Source: Brevundimonas sp. NIBR10
Lineage (GTDB): Bacteria > Pseudomonadota > Alphaproteobacteria > Caulobacterales > Caulobacteraceae
Length of the DNA: 64,000 nucleotides
NCBI RefSeq assembly: GCF_027912515.1
Contig: NZ_CP115464.1
Location: forward strand, 124,001 to 188,000
Direction of reading: 5' to 3'
Below the pieces are notes generated by a model. It was not told the DNA's origin, did not search any database, and saw only the letters and a program-made list of their open reading frames with translations. Made by a program: the position numbers and the translations under genes. Below are positions 51,148 to 60,663 of this stretch, one piece after another. Each line of letters begins with the position of its first letter. Within the stretch, counting starts at the first letter, position 1.

Positions 51148-51306
51148 ATGCCCGATCTCGACATGACCCCCTACGCCGCCTTTGTCTGGCCCGCCTGGGG
51201 CATCAGCGCCCTGGTTCTCGCCGGCCTGGTCGCCCGCGTCGCCGTCGCCGCGCGGCGCTGGAAGGCCGAACTTCGCACGCTCGACAAAGAGGACAGTGAG
51301 TCGTGA
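51148..51306 (+). CDS. ccmD: Heme exporter protein CcmD
   Basis: A 52-residue single-helix protein, between ccmC and ccmG as in nearly all system I operons, that helps release holo-CcmE from CcmABC. The helix is ISALVLAGLVARVAVAA, preceded by YAAFVWPAWG (the CcmD signature is YxxxVWxAY/WG) and followed by a basic RRWKAELRTL tail. It starts five bases after the ccmC stop and its TGA overlaps the GTG of ccmG. It is short enough to be missed by gene callers. Confidence 0.9.
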   Translation: MPDLDMTPYAAFVWPAWGISALVLAGLVARVAVAARRWKAELRTLDKEDSES

Positions 51307-51884
51307 ACCGCTGGCTTGCCATCGTTCCGCTGGTCGTGCTGGTCGCCCTGACCGCCCTGTTCATCGGCTGGTCGCTGAAGCGCGATCCCGCCTACAAGCC
51401 CGACGCCGCCGTCGGCCAGACGGTGCCCGAGACCGTCCTGCCGATTCTCGCCGACGGCGTGGCGGGGCCTCAGAACGTGGACATCCGCACCGCCGGGGTC
51501 GGACGGCCGATGATCGTCAACCTGTTCGCGTCCTGGTGCGCGCCGTGCCGGATCGAGCATCCCCGGCTGCTGGCGCTGAAGGCGCGCGGCATCGCCGTCG
51601 TCGGCGTCGCCTACAAGGACGAGCCCGAAGCGACCCAGGCCTTCCTCGACGAACTGGGCGATCCCTATTCGATGGTCCTGGTCGATCGCGAGGGCCGGGC
51701 CGGTCTCGATCTCGGCGTCTCCGGCGTGCCGGAAAGCTTCGCGGTGGACGCCATGGGGCGGGTCGTGGCGAAGTCGTCGGGACCGCTGCTGACCGACGCC
51801 GACGTCGACCGCCTTGTCGCGGCTCTCGTGGCCCCGCCCCGCCTGCCGCCCACGGCGACCGAGCGGTCGCGGCCGGCGGAATAG
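51303..51884 (+). CDS. ccmG: Thiol:disulfide interchange protein CcmG/DsbE
   Basis: A 193-residue thioredoxin-like protein anchored in the inner membrane by an N-terminal helix (WLAIVPLVVLVALTALFIGW), with its active site ASWCAPCRIEHP in the periplasm. It reduces apocytochrome c heme-binding cysteines. Family marks: VNLFASWC, VVGVAYKDEP and VSGVPESF with the cis-Pro. It starts with GTG, overlapping the ccmD stop. The last 20 residues are Pro/Thr/Arg-rich. Confidence 0.95.
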   Translation: MNRWLAIVPLVVLVALTALFIGWSLKRDPAYKPDAAVGQTVPETVLPILADGVAGPQNVDIRTAGVGRPMIVNLFASWCAPCRIEHPRLLALKARGIAVVGVAYKDEPEATQAFLDELGDPYSMVLVDREGRAGLDLGVSGVPESFAVDAMGRVVAKSSGPLLTDADVDRLVAALVAPPRLPPTATERSRPAE

Positions 51885-51935
51885 GCCGGCCTTTCCGTTA
51901 ACCCTTTTCCGCCCGGCGCACGTTAACCATAGCGC

Positions 51936-52157
51936 ATGAGCACGATCCGTCCCGACCTGCCCGCGATTCCGGCCCCGTCACAGGGTGCCGCCCCGGCCGT
52001 CCGCGCGGCCCAGGCCGACTTCTTCCGCGCCGCCATGGCCCAGGTCGGCGGCTATGCACAGACGCCGGCCGCTCCCGTCCCGGCCGCCGAAACGCCAAAA
52101 GCCGCGCAGGGCGATCGCCCCGCCCGGCCCGGCAGTCTTCTCGATATCAGGGTCTGA
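51936..52157 (+). CDS. Small hypothetical protein, Ala/Pro-rich
   Basis: Seventy-three residues with no family recognised. The N-terminal half is helical (AVRAAQADFFRAAMAQ) and a Pro/Ala linker leads to a conserved-looking end RPARPGSLLDIRV. No signal or membrane segment. It follows ccmG after 51 bases; TTAACC half sites (CtrA-like) occur at 51898 and 51923, so a cell-cycle promoter is possible but not convincing. Confidence 0.55.
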   Translation: MSTIRPDLPAIPAPSQGAAPAVRAAQADFFRAAMAQVGGYAQTPAAPVPAAETPKAAQGDRPARPGSLLDIRV

Positions 52158-52181
52158 ACGTCCGCGCCGACAAGGCCGGCG

Positions 52182-52355
52182 TCAGTTGACGGGCGCGGCC
52201 TCGGCCTCGGTCACCGCCGGCTCGGCGTCTTCCTCGACGAACCAGTAGCCATAGGTCACCGGGCACATATCGACCGCCAGGATCCGGGGCTCACCCGGTC
52301 GCGACCGACAGACTCCAGGCGACACGAAATCGACGATCCAGTCGAGCACAGCCAT
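52182..52355 (-). CDS. Small hypothetical protein, 57 residues
   Basis: An open frame not long enough for standard callers. It starts ATG behind a strong GGGAGG (eight bases upstream) and reads AVLDWIVDFVSPGVCRSRPG then EPRILAVDMCPVTYGYWFVE and an acidic tail ending AEAAPVN. Codon use is typical of the genome. No family recognised; two Cys and the many aromatic residues are suggestive of a folded small protein. It is convergent with the 73-residue gene. Confidence 0.55.
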   Translation of the reverse strand: MAVLDWIVDFVSPGVCRSRPGEPRILAVDMCPVTYGYWFVEEDAEPAVTEAEAAPVN

Positions 52356-52445
52356 CGTAACCTCCCGACCGCTCTTCGGCGGCCTGAAAGGAAATCTGTA
52401 CCCATCGCGCCCGACTGTAAAGCCTGAGCCGTTCGGGGCCTGACG

Positions 52446-53081
52446 TCAGGAAACGGGCTCGACGGCGACGACCGGCGCCTTCGCCTTCTTGGGCTTCTTG
52501 TCCTTCTTGACGGGCCGGACCTCAGTGGCACCGGCCGCAGCCTTGTCGATGCCGTCCGCCTTGCGCGCCAGCTTCTCAGCCTTGCGGGCCTTCTTGGCTG
52601 CCTTGGCCTCGGCCTTGGCCAGATCAGGGGCGGCGTCGGCTGCATTGGCCAGATCCGACAGAAGTTCGATGAACCCATCGCGCTTGCCCTTGGGCAGCAG
52701 GGCCAGGATGCGCCGGTCGGCCGCCTCGACCCGGGGCCGCGCGGCCTCCAGCAGGGCCGTTCCGGCGTCTGACAGTTTCACGGCCTTGGCGCGTGCGTCG
52801 ATCGTCGACTTCTCACGCTCCAGCAGCCCCTTGGTGGTCATCCGGGCCACCAGGTCGGCCAGGGTCGAGCGGTCGATGCCGGTGGCGCGCACCAGATCGG
52901 TCTGGGTCAGGCCCGACTTCGCCGACACCGCCTCCATCACCGCGAACTGGCGCTGGGTCGGGCCGTCGGGGCCGGCTTCCTCGGAATAGATGTCGAGCGC
53001 CAGTTGCAGCACCCGATGCATCAGGTGGCTGGGCGATTCGGCCAAGGCCCCGCTGCGCTTCGACTTGCCGGACTTCACCAT
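52446..53081 (-). CDS. MarR-family regulator with basic Lys/Ala tail
   Basis: A 211-residue regulator. The winged helix spans about 20-135: QRQFAVMEAVSAKSGLTQTD, LVRATGIDRSTLADLVARM, LLEREKSTIDARAKAV. From about residue 150 follows a 60-residue tail of Ala/Lys repeats (AKAEAKAAKKARKAEKLARK, later KKDKKPKKAKAP), unusual for the family and like histone H1 tails. I preferred ATG 53081 behind AGGGGA over TTG 53102. The target and ligand are unknown; it sits alone between a small gene and yciB. Confidence 0.9.
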   Translation of the reverse strand: MVKSGKSKRSGALAESPSHLMHRVLQLALDIYSEEAGPDGPTQRQFAVMEAVSAKSGLTQTDLVRATGIDRSTLADLVARMTTKGLLEREKSTIDARAKAVKLSDAGTALLEAARPRVEAADRRILALLPKGKRDGFIELLSDLANAADAAPDLAKAEAKAAKKARKAEKLARKADGIDKAAAGATEVRPVKKDKKPKKAKAPVVAVEPVS

Positions 53082-53169
53082 GGTCGATTTCCCCTGAGAC
53101 AAACTATGCCTCTACCGTGGACGGAGGGTTATCAGCGAGGCTTTACGGTTTCGCGACAGCTTTGCCTGT

Positions 53170-53222
53170 GGCGCTTCGCGCCGCGCTACGCTCGGCTCAC
53201 GGAGCCTCGCTGCTTGAGCGCG
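53170..53222. repeat. Palindromic intergenic element (family D), copy 3
   Basis: GGCGCTTCGCGCC hairpin followed by GCGCTACGCTCGGCTCACGG and AGCCTCGCTGCTTGAGCGC; the reverse complement of the copy at 37143-37208 with two or three changes. It lies between yciB and the MarR gene. Confidence 0.8.
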
Positions 53223-53232
53223 CTGCCGCCCT

Positions 53233-53913
53233 CTAGGGCATCACCTCTGGCTCGATCGGCGCGGTCGCGTCGACCGGGGCGTCCGACACCAAGTTCTTCA
53301 TGATCAGCGGCACATTGGCCAGTCCGAAGGCGGACGAGGCGATCCACAGCACGCCGCGGAAGCTGACCCAGACATCGGCGGGATCGACATCGGTCATGCC
53401 CAGCCGCCCGGTCGCCCAGCCCACCAGGGCCTCGGATCGGACAAGTTCGTTCACAATGGCGACCGCCGCGAAAAAGAATCCGTACCGGATCGTCAGGATG
53501 CGCCATGCCCGGTCGTTGACCGGAATGACCGACCCCAGAAGCGCCTTCAACGGCTCCTTTTTCAGCCAGACCCCGCCCAGCAGGGCCACGGCCAGGGACG
53601 CATTCAGAACCGTCACCTTCAGCTTCACGAACAGGTCGTCCTGGAACACCAGGGTCAGCACCCCGAACACCAGGGCGAATCCGCCGACAAGCAGCGGCAT
53701 CAGGGCCAGGCGCTTTTCGACCAGCAGCCCGACCGCGATGGCCACCGCTGATCCCGCCACCAGCCCCCAGGTCGCCTGGACCAGGGCCTCGGAGCCCGGC
53801 ATCCCCCTCAGCCGGAAGAACAGGAACACCGCCGCGAACGCCGCCAGCGCCCCGAAATCCACCACCTGGCGCACCCAGGTGGGATGTTTGGCCGTTGCAT
53901 GGGTCTCGCTCAT
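53233..53913 (-). CDS. yciB: Inner-membrane septation protein YciB/IspZ
   Basis: A 226-residue membrane protein with six or seven helices. The opening RQVVDFGALAAFAAVFLFFR and the later FVKLKVTVLNASLAVALLGG and WRILTIRYGFFFAAVAIVNE are the intracellular septation A family signature. The family acts in cell-envelope integrity and septation in enterics. It starts one base after the ftsY stop, so the two are cotranscribed, an order common in alphaproteobacteria. Confidence 0.92.
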   Translation of the reverse strand: MSETHATAKHPTWVRQVVDFGALAAFAAVFLFFRLRGMPGSEALVQATWGLVAGSAVAIAVGLLVEKRLALMPLLVGGFALVFGVLTLVFQDDLFVKLKVTVLNASLAVALLGGVWLKKEPLKALLGSVIPVNDRAWRILTIRYGFFFAAVAIVNELVRSEALVGWATGRLGMTDVDPADVWVSFRGVLWIASSAFGLANVPLIMKNLVSDAPVDATAPIEPEVMP

Positions 53914-54867
53914 TCAGTCCTCCAGCCCGACCAGTGAACGAGAGAACGCACGAGCGTCGAAGGGTTGCAGATCCTCGATCCCCTCGCCGACCCCGATCAG
54001 CTTCAGCGGCGCATCCGACGCCTGGGCGACGGGCACCAGGACCCCGCCCCGTGCCGTACCGTCCAGCTTGGTCATCACGATGCCCGAGACGAAGGCGGTG
54101 CGCCCGAAGATCTGCTCCTGGGCCAGGGCGTTGCGCCCCACCGTGGCGTCGAGCACCAGCAGGGTCTCGTGAGGCGCCTCCGGCTCGATCTTCTTCAGCA
54201 CCCGCACGATCTTGAGCAGTTCGTCCATCAGGGCCGACTTGTTCTGCAGCCGCCCGGCGGTGTCGATCAGGACCACGTCATAGTTCTCGGCCCGCGCCTT
54301 GGTATAGGCGTCGAAAGCCAGGCCGGCGGGGTCGGCGCCGTCGCGGCGGCTCTCGAAATCGGCGCCGGCACGTTCGGCCCAGACCTTCAGCTGTTCGCGG
54401 GCGGCGGCGCGGAAGGTGTCGCCGGCGACGATCATCACCTTGGCGCCCTTGCCCGTCAGGTCGGCGGCGATCTTGCCCAGAGTCGTGGTCTTGCCCGAGC
54501 CGTTGACGCCGACGAAAAGCACCACATAGGGCTTGATGCCGCCCGCCACGCCGTCGGGTCCCAGGGGATCGAACGTCGCCTGACGCGGCAACAGTTCGGC
54601 CGCGACGGCTTCCGCCAGCGCCTCCTTGACCTCGCGCTCGTCCGACACCTTGCCGAAGCGCAGGGCACGGAAGCGTTCGACGATCCGGTCGGTGGCGGCG
54701 GGGCCCAGATCGCTCTCGAGCAGATGCTCCTCCAGCCGCTCCAGCGCCGCCTCGTCGAGCGGCTCCTTCGTCATGCCGCCGACGACCGTCTCGGTGATCT
54801 GTTTGGAGGACCGGGCCAGACCGTCCGACAGACGCTGGAACCAGCCCTTCTTGGGGGTATCGTTCAT
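53914..54867 (-). CDS. ftsY: Signal recognition particle receptor FtsY
   Basis: A 317-residue SRP GTPase docking ribosome-nascent chains to the membrane. The NG domain is complete: VGVNGSGKTTTLGKIAADL (G1), GDTFRAAAREQLKVW, LIDTAGRLQNK (G3), TKLDGTARGGVL (G4) and GVGEGIEDLQPF near the end. The N-terminal part is short (about 35 residues before the N domain, starting KKGWFQRLSDGL, an amphipathic membrane-targeting helix), as in alphaproteobacteria, without the acidic A domain of E. coli. ATG 54867 was preferred to further upstream frames because of that motif. Confidence 0.96.
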   Translation of the reverse strand: MNDTPKKGWFQRLSDGLARSSKQITETVVGGMTKEPLDEAALERLEEHLLESDLGPAATDRIVERFRALRFGKVSDEREVKEALAEAVAAELLPRQATFDPLGPDGVAGGIKPYVVLFVGVNGSGKTTTLGKIAADLTGKGAKVMIVAGDTFRAAAREQLKVWAERAGADFESRRDGADPAGLAFDAYTKARAENYDVVLIDTAGRLQNKSALMDELLKIVRVLKKIEPEAPHETLLVLDATVGRNALAQEQIFGRTAFVSGIVMTKLDGTARGGVLVPVAQASDAPLKLIGVGEGIEDLQPFDARAFSRSLVGLED

Positions 54868-54940
54868 AGGCAGGGCTTTAGACATCACCGGATCAAAGGT
54901 CACGTTCGGAGTGACAATCAGACCATCCGTGAAATATCCG

Positions 54941-55061
54941 CTCATCCCGGCGGAAGCCGGGACCCAGGTCTTTGGGCGATGAGACGATCAAGTTGCACGC
55001 AGTGGCGATCCCACACGCCGTGCCCTACAAAAGCACTGGCTCCCGGCTTTCGCCGGGATGA
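54941..55061. repeat. Inverted pair of palindromic elements (family F)
   Basis: CTCATCCCGGCGGAAGCCGG with GACCCAG (54941-54968) and, inverted, CTGGCTCCCGGCTTTCGCC with GGGATGAG (55038-55061). Each unit folds into a CCCGGC/GCCGGG hairpin. It is of the TCATCCCGGC type common in alphaproteobacteria. It spans the gap between divergent ftsY and nadE; the second unit ends 12 bases before nadE. Confidence 0.8.
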
Positions 55062-55073
55062 GCGGAACTGATT

Positions 55074-57131
55074 ATGCCCGAGACCCATCCTTTTTACTCC
55101 GCCCGTACCCACGGCTTCGTCCGCGTCGCCGCCGCGACCCCGGTGGTCCACATCGCCGACCCGAAAGCCAACGCCGCCGAACACGAGGCCCTGATCCGTC
55201 AGGCGGGCGAGCAGGGCGTCGATCTGATCGTCTTCCCCGAACTGAGCCTCAGCGCCTACGCCATCGACGACCTTCACATGCAGGGGGCCCTGCTGGAGGA
55301 GGTGGAGCGGCAGATCCTTGAACTGGCGAAGGTCACGGCAGAAACCGGCGTGGTCGCCGTGATTGGAGCGCCGATCAAGAACGGGGATCGGCTCTACAAC
55401 TGCGCCGTCGTGTTGGCGAACGGCAAGGTTCTGTCAGTCGTTCCGAAAACCTATCTTCCGAACTACCGGGAGTACTACGAGAAGCGGTGGTTCAGCCCGG
55501 CGACCCGACGCGACCCGCTCGTTTCAACGGTTTCCATTGGCGATGGTTGGGCCGGCTTTGGGCTCGACACAATTTTCGCGGCGGAGAACCGACCCGGATT
55601 CATCTTCGGCGTCGAAATTTGTGAGGACTTTTGGGCCCCCCTTCCGCCGTCGACGCGCCAGGCGCTGTCAGGGGCCCGAATACTGCTGAACCTGTCGGCG
55701 TCCAACATCGTCATCGGCAAGTCAGATGACCGGGCCCTGCTCTGCTCCAGCCAGTCGGCGAGGGCGATGGCCGCCTATGTCTTCACGGCCTCGGGCTGGG
55801 GTGAAAGCACCACCGATTTGGCGTGGGACGGTCAAGCCACCATTCATGAGTTGGGTGCGAAACTCGCAGAGGGTCCGCGCTTCTCGATGGAATCCCACCT
55901 GACGATCGCCGACGTCGATGTGGACCGCATCGGCCTTGAGCGTCTTCGCACGGGCACGTTTGCCGACTGCTCCCGCATGGAGTTGGAACAGGATGTTTTC
56001 ATGCCGCTGGGCTTCGACGGCTCTTCTGAAGCCGCGGATTTCCCTCTCCTCCGCCCCCTCGACCGCTTCCCCTTCGTCCCCGACGATCCCGCGCGGCTGG
56101 ATCAGGACTGCTACGAGGCGTTCAACATCCAGGTGCAGGGGTTGATGCGGCGCCTGAAATCGACGGGCTCGAAAAAGATCGTCATCGGCGTCTCGGGCGG
56201 GCTGGATTCGACCCAGGCCCTGCTGGTCGCCTGTCGCGCCTTCGACCGGCTCCAGATGCCGAGGACGGACATCCTGGCCTACACAATGCCGGGCTTCGCG
56301 ACCTCGGACGGCACGAAATCCAATGCCTGGAGCCTGATGACGGCGCTGGGCGTCACCGGGGCCGAACTCGACATCCGTCCCGCCGCCGAACAGATGCTGA
56401 AGGACATCGGCCATCCGTTCGCGGACGGCCAGCCCGTTCACGACATCACCTTCGAGAACGTGCAGGCGGGTCTGAGGACCGACTATCTGTTCCGGCTGGC
56501 GAACCAGAACCAGGGCTTCGTGCTCGGCACCGGCGACCTGTCGGAACTGGCTTTGGGCTGGGCCACCTATGGCGTCGGCGACCACATGAGCCACTACAAC
56601 GTCAACGGCGGGGTGGCGAAGACGTTGATCCGGCACCTGATCCGCTGGGTCGCGGGCCGCGACGACATGGCCAGCGCCGCCGACACCCTGAACGCCATCC
56701 TCGACACCGAAATCTCGCCCGAACTGGTCCCCGCCGGCGCGGACGGGAAGATCCAGTCCACCGAGGCCACCGTCGGCCCCTATGCCCTGAACGACTTCTT
56801 CCTGTTCTACATCACCCGGTTTGGGCTGAAGCCGTCGAAGGTCGCGTATCTGGCCCATCAGGCCTGGGGCGACGCCGCGCGCGGGGCCTGGCCGATCAAC
56901 ACGCCGGATGCGGAGAAGGTCGAGTACGACCTGGCCACCATCAAGTCCTGGCTGCGCAAATTCCTGATCCGCTTCTTCCAGACCAGCCAGTTCAAACGCT
57001 CGGCCCTGCCCAACGGCCCCAAGGTCGTCACCGGCGGATCTTTAAGCCCCCGCGGCGACTGGCGCGCGCCGTCGGACGGCAATGCGCGGGTCTGGCTGGA
57101 TGAACTCGACGCGAATGTTCCGGAGGCGTAA
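55074..57131 (+). CDS. nadE: Glutamine-dependent NAD+ synthetase
   Basis: A 685-residue two-domain enzyme making NAD+ from deamido-NAD+, ATP and glutamine. The N-terminal nitrilase-like amidase has Glu in [11 protein letters not shown], Lys in [16 protein letters not shown] and Cys in [12 protein letters not shown]. The C-terminal synthetase has the P-loop-like [12 protein letters not shown] and [12 protein letters not shown]. The stretch coding residues about 100-320 uses more A/T-ending codons than the rest of the gene and the window, suggesting recombination with another source. It begins just after a family F palindrome. Confidence 0.96.
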   Translation: MPETHPFYSARTHGFVRVAAATPVVHIADPKANAAEHEALIRQAGEQGVDLIVFPELSLSAYAIDDLHMQGALLEEVERQILELAKVTAETGVVAVIGAPIKNGDRLYNCAVVLANGKVLSVVPKTYLPNYREYYEKRWFSPATRRDPLVSTVSIGDGWAGFGLDTIFAAENRPGFIFGVEICEDFWAPLPPSTRQALSGARILLNLSASNIVIGKSDDRALLCSSQSARAMAAYVFTASGWGESTTDLAWDGQATIHELGAKLAEGPRFSMESHLTIADVDVDRIGLERLRTGTFADCSRMELEQDVFMPLGFDGSSEAADFPLLRPLDRFPFVPDDPARLDQDCYEAFNIQVQGLMRRLKSTGSKKIVIGVSGGLDSTQALLVACRAFDRLQMPRTDILAYTMPGFATSDGTKSNAWSLMTALGVTGAELDIRPAAEQMLKDIGHPFADGQPVHDITFENVQAGLRTDYLFRLANQNQGFVLGTGDLSELALGWATYGVGDHMSHYNVNGGVAKTLIRHLIRWVAGRDDMASAADTLNAILDTEISPELVPAGADGKIQSTEATVGPYALNDFFLFYITRFGLKPSKVAYLAHQAWGDAARGAWPINTPDAEKVEYDLATIKSWLRKFLIRFFQTSQFKRSALPNGPKVVTGGSLSPRGDWRAPSDGNARVWLDELDANVPEA

Positions 57132-57140
57132 GGGGCGCGG

Positions 57141-57365
57141 ATGACCGACACCCCGACCAAGGATTCCAACGGCAACCTTCTCGCCGACGGCGACAGCGTG
57201 ACCCTGATCAAGGACCTCAAGGTCAAGGGATCGGGCGGGGTGACGCTGAAGCGCGGCACCCTGGTCAAGAACATCCGCCTGACCGACGACGAAGCCGAGA
57301 TCGAGGCCAATGTCGACAAGGTGCGCGGCCTTGTCCTCCGGACCGAGTTCGTCCGGAAAGCATAG
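57141..57365 (+). CDS. PhnA-domain (YjdM-like) small protein
   Basis: A 74-residue protein equal to the C-terminal PhnA/YjdM domain: [20 protein letters not shown], then [20 protein letters not shown] and [17 protein letters not shown]. The N-terminal zinc ribbon of full YjdM is missing, as in many family members. The role is unknown; the phosphonate label is historic. It starts nine bases after nadE, so it is likely cotranscribed with it, and repeats follow directly. Confidence 0.88.
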   Translation: MTDTPTKDSNGNLLADGDSVTLIKDLKVKGSGGVTLKRGTLVKNIRLTDDEAEIEANVDKVRGLVLRTEFVRKA

Positions 57366-57527
57366 TTCCTTCTCCCCTTGCGGGAGAAGGTGGCCGAGCG
57401 AAGCGAGGTCGGATGAGGGGTCGCGCCGATCTTTGATGTGGGCGTCGAAAGCACTCACGGTCGACACCGAACTACCCCTCATCCGTCAGCCTTCGGCTGC
57501 CACCTTCTCCCGCAAGGGGAGAAGGAA
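57366..57527. repeat. Inverted pair of palindromic elements (family A), copy 1
   Basis: Units of about 55 bases lie head to head at 57366-57421 and 57474-57527. Each has CCTTCTCCCCTTGCGGGAGA, AGGTGG, a variable hairpin, and GGATGAGGGGT. The hairpin is GAGCGAAGCGAG in the first and CAGCCGAAGGCTG in the second, so there are two subtypes. Confidence 0.88.
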
Positions 57528-57571
57528 ACCCGTCCGCCTGTAAATCGCCGCTCTCTTCGGCTATAGGGCCT

Positions 57572-57612
57572 GCGCTCAAGCAGCGAGCGACCGCGTCGCG
57601 AGCGTTAGCGCC
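57572..57612. repeat. Palindromic intergenic element (family D), copy 4
   Basis: GCGCTCAAGCAGCGAGCGAC then CGCGTCGCGAGCGTTAGCGC; the same outer arms as the copy at 37143, with a changed centre (GACCGCGTC). It ends 16 bases before obg. Confidence 0.75.
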
Positions 57613-57616
57613 CTGA

Positions 57617-58681
<1,065 letters not shown>

Positions 58682-58702
58682 ACGCGTCCGTCTCTGCTGC
58701 AC

Positions 58703-58723
58703 CGCGTCAAGGAATCTGACGCG
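58703..58723. terminator. Stem-loop after obg
   Basis: CGCGTCA and TGACGCG pair perfectly around a seven-base loop that contains a GAATC (GANTC methylation) site; no T run follows, so it may be a protein site instead. Confidence 0.4.
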
Positions 58724-58797
58724 ACAGTCCGTTCCCGGCGTGTTAGCGCAAGACTGAGCATAAGCCGCCCTTCTCGTAACGCCGAGCGCCGACCGCC

Positions 58798-59460
58798 TTG
58801 TCCTTCTTCCACGCCGGTCCCGCGCCACAGACGTCCGGCCCCCGCGCCGGTGCCCTGCGCGACGGGCTGAACCTCGCGCCCGGAATGCGGGTCGGCCTGT
58901 TCGGCGGGTCGTTCAACCCCGCCCACGACGGCCACGCCCATGTCGCCGAAACGGCCATGAGCCGGCTGCAACTCGATCGCGTCGTCTGGCTGGTCTCGCC
59001 CCAGAACCCGCTGAAGGGCCGGCATGAGACCGCGCCCCTGACCGATCGCATGGCCTCGGCCCGGGCCCACGCCCACGGCCCGGCGATGGTCGTCTCGGAC
59101 TTCGAGACCCGCGCCGGCACCACCTGGACCATCGACACCCTGCGCACGCTCAAGGCCCGGTATCCCAATGTGCATTTCGTCTGGCTGATGGGCTCGGACA
59201 ATCTCGAAAGCTTCCATCGCTGGCGCGGCTGGACCGACATCATGCGGATGATGCCCGTCGCGGTGGTCGCCCGGCCGGGCTCTATGCTGGAGAGCCGCGC
59301 GGCCCCGGCGGCGCGCCGGTTCGCCGGTTTTCGGGTCTCCTCGGACGAGGCCAGGGTGCTGGCCGACATGTCCGCCCCGGCCTGGACCTATCTGACGGCG
59401 CCGCTGAATCTCAGCTCCTCGACCGCCATCCGCAGGGCCGCCCGGACCGGCTCCGCTTGA
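58798..59460 (+). CDS. nadD: Nicotinate-nucleotide adenylyltransferase NadD
   Basis: A 220-residue (TTG start) nucleotidyltransferase making deamido-NAD+ from nicotinate mononucleotide and ATP, the substrate of NadE upstream. Motifs: VGLFGGSFNPAHDGHAHVAE (with the His-x2-His equivalent), FVWLMGSDNLESFHRWRGW, and the closing LSSSTAIRRAARTG. An ATG at 58885 would give 191 residues starting right at the first strand (MRVGLFGG); the TTG form keeps an N-terminal extension that may not be translated. It precedes rsfS, a common alphaproteobacterial order. Confidence 0.92.
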   Translation: MSFFHAGPAPQTSGPRAGALRDGLNLAPGMRVGLFGGSFNPAHDGHAHVAETAMSRLQLDRVVWLVSPQNPLKGRHETAPLTDRMASARAHAHGPAMVVSDFETRAGTTWTIDTLRTLKARYPNVHFVWLMGSDNLESFHRWRGWTDIMRMMPVAVVARPGSMLESRAAPAARRFAGFRVSSDEARVLADMSAPAWTYLTAPLNLSSSTAIRRAARTGSA

Positions 59461-59465
59461 GTCAC

Positions 59466-59494
59466 GTGACCCCGGGCCCCATCTGTGCTAGACA
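59466..59494 (+). promoter_or_regulatory. Candidate promoter of rsfS
   Basis: GTGACCC-N14-GCTAGACA resembles the Caulobacter housekeeping consensus, with the -10 part (GCTANAWC) better than the -35. It lies 92 bases before the start used here for rsfS. Confidence 0.4.
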
Positions 59495-59585
59495 CCCGCT
59501 TTAGTCACCACCCCGGAGCCCTCCGCTGACCCCCTCGCCCGCGTACGATACGCAAGACGACGCCGTTTCCAACACGGCCCACGAG

Positions 59586-60029
59586 ATGGACGATTTCGAG
59601 CCCATCCACGCCGAAGACGGGGAAGAGGCTTCGGGTTTCGACGGTCCCCAATCCGGTGAGCACCGCGGCGTGCTTCCGACGGGCAGCAATGCCCTGGAAA
59701 CCGCCATCCTCGCCAAGCTCGACGACGACAAGGCCCAGGACATCGTCCTGATCGACCTCAAGGGCAAGTCGCCCATGGCCGACACCATGATCGTGGCCTC
59801 GGGTCGGTCGCACCGCCACGTCGGCGCCCTGGCCGACCACCTGCTGCGCACCCTCAAGGAACACGGCCTGGGCAAGGCCAAGGTCGAGGGCCTGCCGCAC
59901 TGCGACTGGGTTCTGATCGACGCCGAGGATGTCATCATCCACCTGTTCCGGCCCGAGGTGCGGATGTTCTACAACATCGAAAAGATCTGGGCCGTCGACA
60001 GCGCCCACCGCACACCCACGGCGGTCTAG
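59586..60029 (+). CDS. rsfS: Ribosome silencing factor RsfS
   Basis: A 147-residue protein that binds L14 of the 50S subunit and blocks joining to 30S in stationary phase or starvation. The conserved core is LDDDKAQDIVLIDLKGKSPM, ADTMIVASGRSHRHVGALAD and VEGLPHCDWVLIDAEDVIIH, ending with LFRPEVRMFYNIEKIW. The N-terminal 35 residues, acidic, are longer than usual. No stronger start than ATG 59586 is visible downstream before the core; the open frame extends upstream without a good start. A family A repeat follows. Confidence 0.95.
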   Translation: MDDFEPIHAEDGEEASGFDGPQSGEHRGVLPTGSNALETAILAKLDDDKAQDIVLIDLKGKSPMADTMIVASGRSHRHVGALADHLLRTLKEHGLGKAKVEGLPHCDWVLIDAEDVIIHLFRPEVRMFYNIEKIWAVDSAHRTPTAV

Positions 60030-60031
60030 GT

Positions 60032-60192
60032 TTCCTTCTCCCCTTGCGGGAGAAGGTGGCAGCCGAAGGCTGACGGATGAGGGGTCACACTGAACATTGG
60101 GGTCGAGAGCCGGCGCCTGAGCTGTCGCGACAGTGCGACCCCTCATCCGACCTCGCTCCGCTCGGCCACCTTCTCCCGCAAGGGGAGAAGGA
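60032..60192. repeat. Inverted pair of palindromic elements (family A), copy 2
   Basis: Two units, at 60032-60085 and 60138-60192, have the same arms and the same two subtype hairpins as the pair at 57366-57527, but in the opposite order. The right-hand end (GGGGAGAAGGA) is at the same time the ribosome site of rlmH, six bases before its ATG. Confidence 0.88.
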
Positions 60193-60198
60193 TAACCG

Positions 60199-60663
60199 AT
60201 GAAAATCTCCATCCTCGCCATCGGCAAGCCGGGTCGGGGCCCCGAGGCCACCCTCGCCGCCGACTACGCCCAGCGCGCCGGCCTGTCGGGCCGCGCACTC
60301 GGCCTCGGCCCGCTGGACCTGATCGACCTTGACCCCCGCAAGCCCGGCAAGGCCCCCGAGGCCGAACTGATCCTCGCCGCCGCCGAGGGCGCACACCTGA
60401 TCGCCTGCGACGAGCGGGGCAAGGCGTATTCCAGCCGCGCCTTCGCCGACCACATCGCCCTGCTCAGAGATCGCGGCGAGCGGCGGCTGGTCTTCGCCAT
60501 CGGCGGTGCCGACGGGCTGGACGCCAGTGTGCTGGCGGCGGCCGGATCGACACTGGCCTTCGGGCCCCAGACATGGCCCCACGCCCTGGCCCGCGCCATG
60601 CTGGCCGAACAGATCTATCGGGCCGTGACGATCCTGGCCGGATCACCCTATCATCGCGATTAG
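60199..60663 (+). CDS. rlmH: 23S rRNA (pseudouridine-1915-N3)-methyltransferase RlmH
   Basis: A 154-residue SPOUT methyltransferase acting on 70S ribosomes. The knot motifs are LIACDERGKAYSSRAFADHI, LVFAIGGADGLDASVL and WPHALARAMLAEQIYRAVTI, with the closing SPYHRD. The length is the family norm. Its ribosome site lies within the repeat upstream. Directly after its TAG starts an alphaproteobacterial palindrome that reaches the next gene's start. Confidence 0.97.
   Translation: MKISILAIGKPGRGPEATLAADYAQRAGLSGRALGLGPLDLIDLDPRKPGKAPEAELILAAAEGAHLIACDERGKAYSSRAFADHIALLRDRGERRLVFAIGGADGLDASVLAAAGSTLAFGPQTWPHALARAMLAEQIYRAVTILAGSPYHRD

Noticed and set aside
51895..51935. CtrA promoter before the 73-residue gene
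   Set aside because: Two TTAACC half sites are present but 21 bases apart, not the required seven-base spacing.
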